Source of the DNA: Streptomyces roseirectus
GTDB taxonomy: Bacteria; Actinomycetota; Actinomycetes; Streptomycetales; Streptomycetaceae
DNA: 64,000 bases
Direction of reading: 5' to 3'
Assembly: GCF_014489635.1 (NCBI RefSeq)
Contig: NZ_CP060828.1
Location: 9,474,001-9,538,000 of the forward strand
Made by a program: the position numbers and the translations under genes. The notes beneath the pieces were generated by a model. It did not search any database, had not been told where the DNA came from, and saw nothing but the letters and a program-made list of their open reading frames with translations. This document shows, in pieces, positions 59,292-64,000 of this stretch. Positions within the stretch are counted from its first letter, which is position 1; the number at the start of each line of letters is the position of its first letter.

Positions 59292-59950
59292 CGATCCGCA
59301 TCCTGATCGCCGACGACGAAGCGCTGCTGCGGATGGCCTTCACCACGATCCTCGACGCCCAGCCCGACATGGCACCCGTCGGCGAGGCCGCGGACGGCGC
59401 CGAGGCCGTGCGCCTCGCCCGGGAACTGCGCCCCGACGTCGTCCTGATGGACGTCCGGATGCCCGGTACCGACGGCATCGAGGCGACCCGCCGGCTCACC
59501 GAACACTCGCCCCGGAGCAAGGTCCTGATCCTCACCACCTTCGACCTCGACGAGTACGCCTTCGCCGGGCTCGCCGCCGGAGCCTCCGGATTCCTGCTGA
59601 AGAACACCAGGCCCGAGGAACTGCTCACCGCGATCCGCGACGTGGCCGCGGGCGACGCCGTTCTCGCCCCGAGGATCACCCGCCGCCTGCTCGACGACCT
59701 CCGCCCGCACCTCCGCCACGGGAGCCGCACCGTCCACGACGAACGGCTCGGCCGGCTCAGCACGCGCGAACGCGACGTCCTCGTCAAGGTCGGCAGCGGC
59801 CTGTCCAACGCCGAGATCGCGGCCGCCCTGCACCTCGCCGAGGCGACCGTCAAGGCCCATCTCGGGCAGATCCTGCGGAAACTCGGACTCCGCGACCGGA
59901 TCCAGGCGGTGATCTTCGCCTACGACAACCGCCTCGTCCACCCGACCTGA
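59288..59950 (+). CDS. LuxR/NarL-family response regulator
   Basis: A 220-residue response regulator. The receiver domain has IADDEALLRMAF, phospho-acceptor Asp55 in VVLMDVRMPGTDG, TTFDLDEYAF and conserved Lys in FLLKNTRPEE. The C-terminal LuxR HTH is LSTRERDVLVKVGSGLSNAE, IAAALHLAEATVKAHLGQIL, RKLGLRDR. Overlaps the kinase stop by 4 bases. Targets may include the divergent hydrolase gene. Confidence 0.94.
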   Translation: MTIRILIADDEALLRMAFTTILDAQPDMAPVGEAADGAEAVRLARELRPDVVLMDVRMPGTDGIEATRRLTEHSPRSKVLILTTFDLDEYAFAGLAAGASGFLLKNTRPEELLTAIRDVAAGDAVLAPRITRRLLDDLRPHLRHGSRTVHDERLGRLSTRERDVLVKVGSGLSNAEIAAALHLAEATVKAHLGQILRKLGLRDRIQAVIFAYDNRLVHPT

Positions 59951-60333
59951 CACCATCGCCCCGGACGACGAAGCGAGCCCGACCGCTGCCGGTACCTTCG
60001 TGCGGCTCACGACGCCCGACTCCCTCGCGGCGATTCGGACGCTGCCCTCTCGTACGGTCCCTGCCCACCGCGGGGCTGACCTCCGCTACCCCGGGTTCGA
60101 GCCGCGCCTCGACTACGGCCGGGGCACCGACACCCCCGTCGACCGCATCAGATTCGCCGAGTGCCCAGGGCCTGGTTCAACACCGGCGGCATCGTCGTCC
60201 TCCCCGAAGCCGACGGAGACGGCCGAGCCGACTGGGTCAGAACCGCCCGCAACGGCGCGGTGGGAAGCCGCGATCGCCGCCTCCACCGTCGGCGGGGACG
60301 AAACCGGCAGCCAGGTACCCGGCCCCGTAGCGG
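59951..60333. other. Gap with FG-GAP-like protein scrap
   Basis: At about 60161-60260 a + frame reads RAWFNTGGIVVLPEADGDGR then ADWVRTARNGAVG, which resembles one FG-GAP/VCBS repeat (D-x-D-G-D-G-x-x-D-W) of secreted proteins. There is no start and the pattern is lost on both sides. No other gene was recognised in the gap. Confidence 0.4.
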
Positions 60334-60537
60334 TCATCGGGACGCGCGCTGCGAGCGCCACGCCGCCGGGAACGCGATGCCGAGAACCCCGCCCGCGCCG
60401 CTGCCGAGCACCAGTCCGATCGCCAAGTTGCCGAAGACGGCCGGCCCGAGCACGAGCCCGGCTGTGATGCCGATCAGCATGCCTGCCACAAGCCCTGTGC
60501 TGAGGGAGGGTACGCGGGTCTCCTCGTAGTTCGTCAC
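60334..60537 (-). CDS. Small membrane protein
   Basis: A 67-residue protein from GTG 60537 (VTNYEETRVPSLSTG) with two Gly-rich hydrophobic segments (LVAGMLIGITAGLVLGPAVF and LAIGLVLGSGAGGVLGIAF) and a basic C-terminus. The function is unknown. No convincing ribosome site was seen, so the start is uncertain; the hydrophobic pattern supports a real gene. Confidence 0.55.
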   Translation of the reverse strand: MTNYEETRVPSLSTGLVAGMLIGITAGLVLGPAVFGNLAIGLVLGSGAGGVLGIAFPAAWRSQRASR

Positions 60538-60738
60538 ACGGTCATTGTGCCGAACGAGCCTTCGGAGACGAGAGCCGATACGGCCAACCTTCGACGTGGG
60601 CCAGACCGTGAAGAACAAGCTCGGCCGGGTGGGGCGCCGACCGGAGCCCGCCCCGGCCTCGCCGCTCTTGGACGGGCGGTCTGTTCACCGGCCCGGTGGG
60701 TACCCGGCGGGGACACCCACACCCGGAGGTGACCGACG

Positions 60739-61923
60739 ATGCGTGCCCTGACCTGGCACGGGAAGCGTGATGTGCGTGTGGAGGAGGTGCCGGACCCGAA
60801 GGTGGAGCGGCCGGACGACGTGATCGTGGAGGTGACGTCGAGCGGGATCTGCGGCTCCGACCTGCATCTGTACGAGGTCTTCGGGCCGTACCTGGAACCC
60901 GGCGACATCCTCGGGCACGAGGCCGTCGGTGTCGTCGCCGAGACGGGGCCCGAGGTCACCGGCGTCGCGGTCGGGGACCGTGTCGTCGTGCCGTTCAACG
61001 TCTCCTGCAACCACTGCTGGATGTGCCGCCAGGGCCTCCAGTCGCAGTGCGAGACGACCCAGGTGACCGAGACGGGCAGCGGCGCCGCGCTGTTCGGCTA
61101 CACCAAGCTCTACGGACAAGTCCCCGGCGGACAGGCCGAGTTGCTGCGCGTGCCGTTCGGGAACACCCTGCCGATCAAGGTGGAGCACGGCCCGCCGGAC
61201 GACCGGTACGTCTACCTCTCCGACGTCCTGCCGACGGCCTGGCAGGCGGTCGAGTACGCGGACATCCCGCCCGGCGGCTCCGTCACCGTCCTGGGCCTCG
61301 GCCCGATCGGCGACATGGCCACCCGCGTCGCCCGCCTGCGCGGCGCGGACCTCGTCGTCGGCGTCGACCGCGTGGACGCCCGCCTGGAACGCGCCCGGCG
61401 GCTCGGCACCACGGTCGTCGACCTGCGCGAGACCGGCACGGACGCCGGCGACGCGGTCCGCGACCTCACCGGGGGCCGGGGCACGGACGCCGTGATCGAC
61501 GCCGTGGGTCTTGAGGCGCACGGCGCGCCCGTCGCGCAGGCCGCGCAGTGGGCCGTCGGCCTGCTCCCCGGCAAGCTCGCGCGCCCCCTGATGGAACGCG
61601 CGGGCGTGGACCGCACGGCCGCCCTGTACGGCGCGGTCGACGCGGTGCGCCGGGGCGGCACCCTCTCCCTCAGCGGCGTCTACGGCGGCGCCGCCACCCC
61701 CATGCCGATGCTGACGATGTTCGACAAGCAGCTCACGATCCGCATGGACCAGGCCAACGTCTGGCGCTGGGTGGACGCCATTCGCCCCCACCTCACCGAC
61801 GACGATCCCCTCGGCGTCGACACCTTCGCCACCCACCACCTCCCCCTCACGGAGGCGCCGTCCGCCTACGCCGCGTTCCAGACGAAGACGGACGGCATGA
61901 TTAAGACCCTCCTCAGGCCCTGA
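60739..61923 (+). CDS. Zinc-dependent alcohol dehydrogenase (formaldehyde dehydrogenase-like)
   Basis: A 394-residue medium-chain dehydrogenase. Catalytic zinc region: GICGSDLHLYE with GHEAVGVV. Structural zinc site: VSCNHCWMCRQGLQSQCE (four Cys). The NAD site is VTVLGLGPIGDMATRVARLR. The group resembles the long MDR subfamily near glutathione-independent formaldehyde dehydrogenase. A GGAGGTG site precedes the ATG by a short gap. The substrate is an alcohol or aldehyde, not identified. Confidence 0.92.
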   Translation: MRALTWHGKRDVRVEEVPDPKVERPDDVIVEVTSSGICGSDLHLYEVFGPYLEPGDILGHEAVGVVAETGPEVTGVAVGDRVVVPFNVSCNHCWMCRQGLQSQCETTQVTETGSGAALFGYTKLYGQVPGGQAELLRVPFGNTLPIKVEHGPPDDRYVYLSDVLPTAWQAVEYADIPPGGSVTVLGLGPIGDMATRVARLRGADLVVGVDRVDARLERARRLGTTVVDLRETGTDAGDAVRDLTGGRGTDAVIDAVGLEAHGAPVAQAAQWAVGLLPGKLARPLMERAGVDRTAALYGAVDAVRRGGTLSLSGVYGGAATPMPMLTMFDKQLTIRMDQANVWRWVDAIRPHLTDDDPLGVDTFATHHLPLTEAPSAYAAFQTKTDGMIKTLLRP

Positions 61924-61948
61924 CCCTCCGCAAGGCCCTGACCGGCGC

Positions 61949-62092
61949 TCACTCCCCGCCGGCCTGCTCCTGTGCCCGCTTGTTCGGCGAGGTCGCGTCG
62001 CCCGCCTCGCCGCTGCGGCGCACCCGCCCCGCCCGCCTGAACGCGTCGGCGATCCGCTCCGCCAGAGTCCTGTGGCCGTCCTTGTCACGCAT
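61949..62092 (-). CDS. Small basic protein of 47 residues
   Basis: A short gene (MRDKDGHRTLAERIADAFRR then AGRVRRSGEAGDATSPNKRA) with a strong AGGGAGG site before the ATG at 62092, which makes it likely to be translated. It is hydrophilic and basic. Function unknown. It is divergent from the DUF5709 gene at 62213, so the two may share regulation. Confidence 0.65.
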   Translation of the reverse strand: MRDKDGHRTLAERIADAFRRAGRVRRSGEAGDATSPNKRAQEQAGGE

Positions 62093-62212
62093 GACGTTCC
62101 TCCCTACGTGTGTCTTGTCACTCCCGGGTTCCCCGTCCGGCGCAGGTGCATCATCCGGCCGGTTCCAGGTACTCCGGTGACAGGCCACCGTTCACGAACA
62201 GGAGGTAGAGAA

Positions 62213-62686
62213 GTGAACGACCCCGGCAGCGCGGACGACGTCCACCAGCCCGGCGGCGACAACGAGGAGCAGGAGGACGCGGCGCCGCTGGACCTCCAGG
62301 ACGCCGTCGACGAACGCGCCTACGACGACCTCCTCGACGAGGGGTACTCGCCGCCGGAGAAACCCCTCGGCGTCAACCGCAGGGGCACCACCGCGCGGGA
62401 ACAGCGCGAGGGCGAGCCCTTGGAGGAACGACTGCGGCAGGAGACGCCGGACCCGGGGCCCGAGCCCGGTGACGGCGTCGGGGATCTGCCCGGCGGGGAG
62501 GGCGAGCCGCGCGACGACGAGACGGGTGACCGCCGTGCCGGTCGGCTGGTCGCCCCCGACGAGGGCGTACGGACGGACACGACGCCCGAACTCCTCGCCG
62601 ACGACAAGGGTGTTGACGGCGGCGCGGCGGGCGCGGAGGAGGCGGCGGTGCACATCGTGCCGGGCGAGGACGAGGGCGAGCGGTGA
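62213..62686 (+). CDS. DUF5709-family acidic protein
   Basis: A 157-residue, strongly acidic, Gly/Asp/Glu-rich protein without membrane segments: EEQEDAAPLDLQDAVDERAY, DDLLDEGYSPPEKPLGVNRR, GEPLEERLRQETPDPGPE, ending AAVHIVPGEDEGER. This matches the DUF5709 family of actinobacteria, often stress-related and probably disordered. The GTG at 62213 follows AGGAGGTAG. A terminator stem follows the stop. Confidence 0.87.
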   Translation: MNDPGSADDVHQPGGDNEEQEDAAPLDLQDAVDERAYDDLLDEGYSPPEKPLGVNRRGTTAREQREGEPLEERLRQETPDPGPEPGDGVGDLPGGEGEPRDDETGDRRAGRLVAPDEGVRTDTTPELLADDKGVDGGAAGAEEAAVHIVPGEDEGER

Positions 62687-62691
62687 AGGGG

Positions 62692-62727
62692 TCCGGCCCG
62701 GTCGCCGGGGGAGGCGGCCGGGCCGGA
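62692..62727. terminator. Convergent terminator hairpin
   Basis: A perfect 10-bp stem (62692-62701 with 62718-62727) lies between the DUF5709 gene (+) and the carbohydrate-binding protein gene (-), within 6 bases of the former's stop. Confidence 0.75.
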
Positions 62728-62744
62728 GTCGGTCAGCTTCTGGC

Positions 62745-64000
62745 TCAGCGCACCTCCCGTGCGTACGGCGCCACGACGATCCGGTCGATCAGCGGCGCGA
62801 ACCGGGAGCGCAGCAGCACCCCGGGGAACGTGTCCGACGCGTAGGACGTCCCGTCGAAGTTGGGCAGCTCCTCCGAGCGGAACGACACCGTGTTCGCGCC
62901 CTTCTTCAGCTGCACCGGCACGGTCAGCTCCCAGAAGTTGTCCTGGTGGAAGCTGTGGGGGAAGTTCACCCGCCGGGGAGCGGCGCCGTTGACGGAGAGG
63001 TCGGCGTGGCGGGCCAGGGGGTCGGGGTTGTAGTGGGTGGCCGGTGACTGCTCGGGGTTGGAGTAGCGGATGCGCAGCGCGTACAGCCCGGCCCGGTCGG
63101 CGTCGACGGTGAACGTCGCCGTGTTGGTGTTGCCGGGGTCGCCGCCGACCCCGGTGATCGCCGTCCCGCCGGTCGCGAGCGGCAGCGTCGTGAGGCTCGC
63201 CGACCCCGCGAGGACGGCGTCGCCCGCCTCGTAGGTGCGCGCCGGGAGCCGGCCCGCGGTCGGTGTGACCGCGAGGCGGTCGACCAGCGCCGGGTTCGAA
63301 CTCCCCGTCAGGGTCACCTTGTTGACGCCGCCGGAGAGGGAGACGGCGACCTGGCGCTTGCCGGGGCCGAGCGTGAGGACGTCGTTGCCGTTGACGGACA
63401 GCCGCGCGCCCGCGCCGCCGACGGCGTCGACCGTGAGAGTGGCCTCGCGGTCGGCGGGGGAGTACACCCAGAACGTAGCCGTCTGCCCCCGCCCGACCCG
63501 CGCGCCGCCGGCCCCGGTGAGCGCGGGCCCGTACACGGGACGCGCCCCGCCGCCGAGCCACGCCAGCTCACCCTCGTACACCCGGGTGCCGGCCGACGGG
63601 GACGGCAGGGACAGCGTGACGCGGTCCACGAGCGCGTCGCCCTTGGTCGCGCGCGTGCCGTCGAGGCTCTTCGCGGCGAGCGTGAGGGTGTGCCGGCCCT
63701 TGGTGAGGCGGACCTTGGCGTCGGTGTGGTCCCAGACGACCCACTTGTAGCCGAGCGGCAGGTACAGCTCCTGCTCGGCGGCTCCGTCCACGCGCAGGAA
63801 CACGTTGGTGGGGCCCTGTTCGCTCACCTTGTCGTACGTGTTGAGGGAGTTGGCGAAGACGCTGAGGTCGTAGGTGCCGTCCTCGGGCACGTCGACGGTG
63901 AAGTCGAGCGTGACGTCGGAGCCGGTGCGCAGGCCGCCGACGTCGTAACTGCCGGAGGTGTAGAACCTCGACACGTCGCGCGGGGAGCCCTCGGGCCCGT
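62745..64000 (-). CDS. Multi-module carbohydrate-binding protein, 5' end beyond the window
   Basis: An open frame of at least 418 residues that continues past 64000. Four repeated beta-sandwich modules of CBM35/CBM6 type can be recognised. They share similar strands: TLDFTVDVPEDGTYDLSVFA and HTLTLAAKSLDGT; TRVYEGELAWLGGGARPVYG and ATFWVYSPADREATLTVDAV; ARTYEAGDAVLAGSAS and ATFTVDADRAGLYALRIRYS; WELTVPVQLKKGANTVSFRS. This is the C-terminal part of a secreted glycan-active enzyme or binding protein; the catalytic domain, if any, lies outside. Its ending AREVR is complete. Confidence 0.8.
   Translation of the reverse strand, partial: GPEGSPRDVSRFYTSGSYDVGGLRTGSDVTLDFTVDVPEDGTYDLSVFANSLNTYDKVSEQGPTNVFLRVDGAAEQELYLPLGYKWVVWDHTDAKVRLTKGRHTLTLAAKSLDGTRATKGDALVDRVTLSLPSPSAGTRVYEGELAWLGGGARPVYGPALTGAGGARVGRGQTATFWVYSPADREATLTVDAVGGAGARLSVNGNDVLTLGPGKRQVAVSLSGGVNKVTLTGSSNPALVDRLAVTPTAGRLPARTYEAGDAVLAGSASLTTLPLATGGTAITGVGGDPGNTNTATFTVDADRAGLYALRIRYSNPEQSPATHYNPDPLARHADLSVNGAAPRRVNFPHSFHQDNFWELTVPVQLKKGANTVSFRSEELPNFDGTSYASDTFPGVLLRSRFAPLIDRIVVAPYAREVR

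Overview
The window reads as a chromosomal stretch of a Streptomyces-like actinomycete. GC content is very high, codon third positions are G/C-rich, GTG starts are common, and several genes have leaderless TANNNT-N6-ATG/GTG promoters. The gene content fits too: mycothiol-type, F420-type, SCP2, PadR, HxlR and DUF5709 families. No tRNA, rRNA or CRISPR array was seen. The mix of intact metabolic genes, regulators with their own operators, and many broken genes and transposon scars looks like a chromosome-arm or accessory region.

Layout. 0-7.8 kb: an L-lactate permease, then a mobile-element hotspot. It holds a decayed IS701-family copy abutting an IS110 fragment, two secreted proteins, a TetR gene whose 5' end was cut by an IS701-family insertion (about 5589-7109), and a plasmid-like gene fragment. 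7.8-16.9 kb: a Tat-exported amidohydrolase, a deleted immunity-type gene, then an HxlR regulator with three matching palindromes controlling itself and an iron-sulfur oxidoreductase operon (QueG/RdhA-like protein fused to SCP2, PDR-type reductase, DUF1330-like protein). After it come fabV, small enzymes and a broken esterase. 17-23.2 kb: a TetR/enoyl-CoA hydratase divergon, transposase and CBM2 remnants, a large M36 metalloprotease and more gene scars. 23.2-33 kb: a methyltransferase with a perfect 19-bp palindrome, a three-gene sugar operon (isomerase, ThuA, Gfo/Idh) with terminator, an Lrp/PLP-decarboxylase divergon, a broken adenosine deaminase and an MFS transporter. 33-47.4 kb: secreted proteins, methyltransferase, AraC regulator, P450, an F420/PPOX-type enzyme, an HxlR/MFS divergon beside an IS200/IS605 end, an ACR3-like carrier, a PadR/MMPL divergon and a mycothiol-type enzyme. 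47.7-53.2 kb: an aromatic-acid operon (benzoylformate decarboxylase, aldehyde dehydrogenase, MFS carrier) with a divergent LysR regulator and a strong terminator. 53.6-64 kb: GDSL hydrolase, HxlR/NmrA divergon, lipase-like membrane protein divergent from a two-component system, Zn alcohol dehydrogenase, small stress-type proteins, and a multi-module carbohydrate-binding protein that runs off the right edge.

The most unusual unit is the HxlR-controlled operon at 9.7-13.2 kb. It pairs a corrinoid-type (QueG/reductive dehalogenase superfamily) iron-sulfur protein carrying a sterol-carrier domain with a dedicated flavin/2Fe-2S reductase. This resembles a split version of the self-sufficient aerobic reductive dehalogenases, under a clear three-operator circuit. 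Family calls come from reading motifs by eye; no database search was possible.
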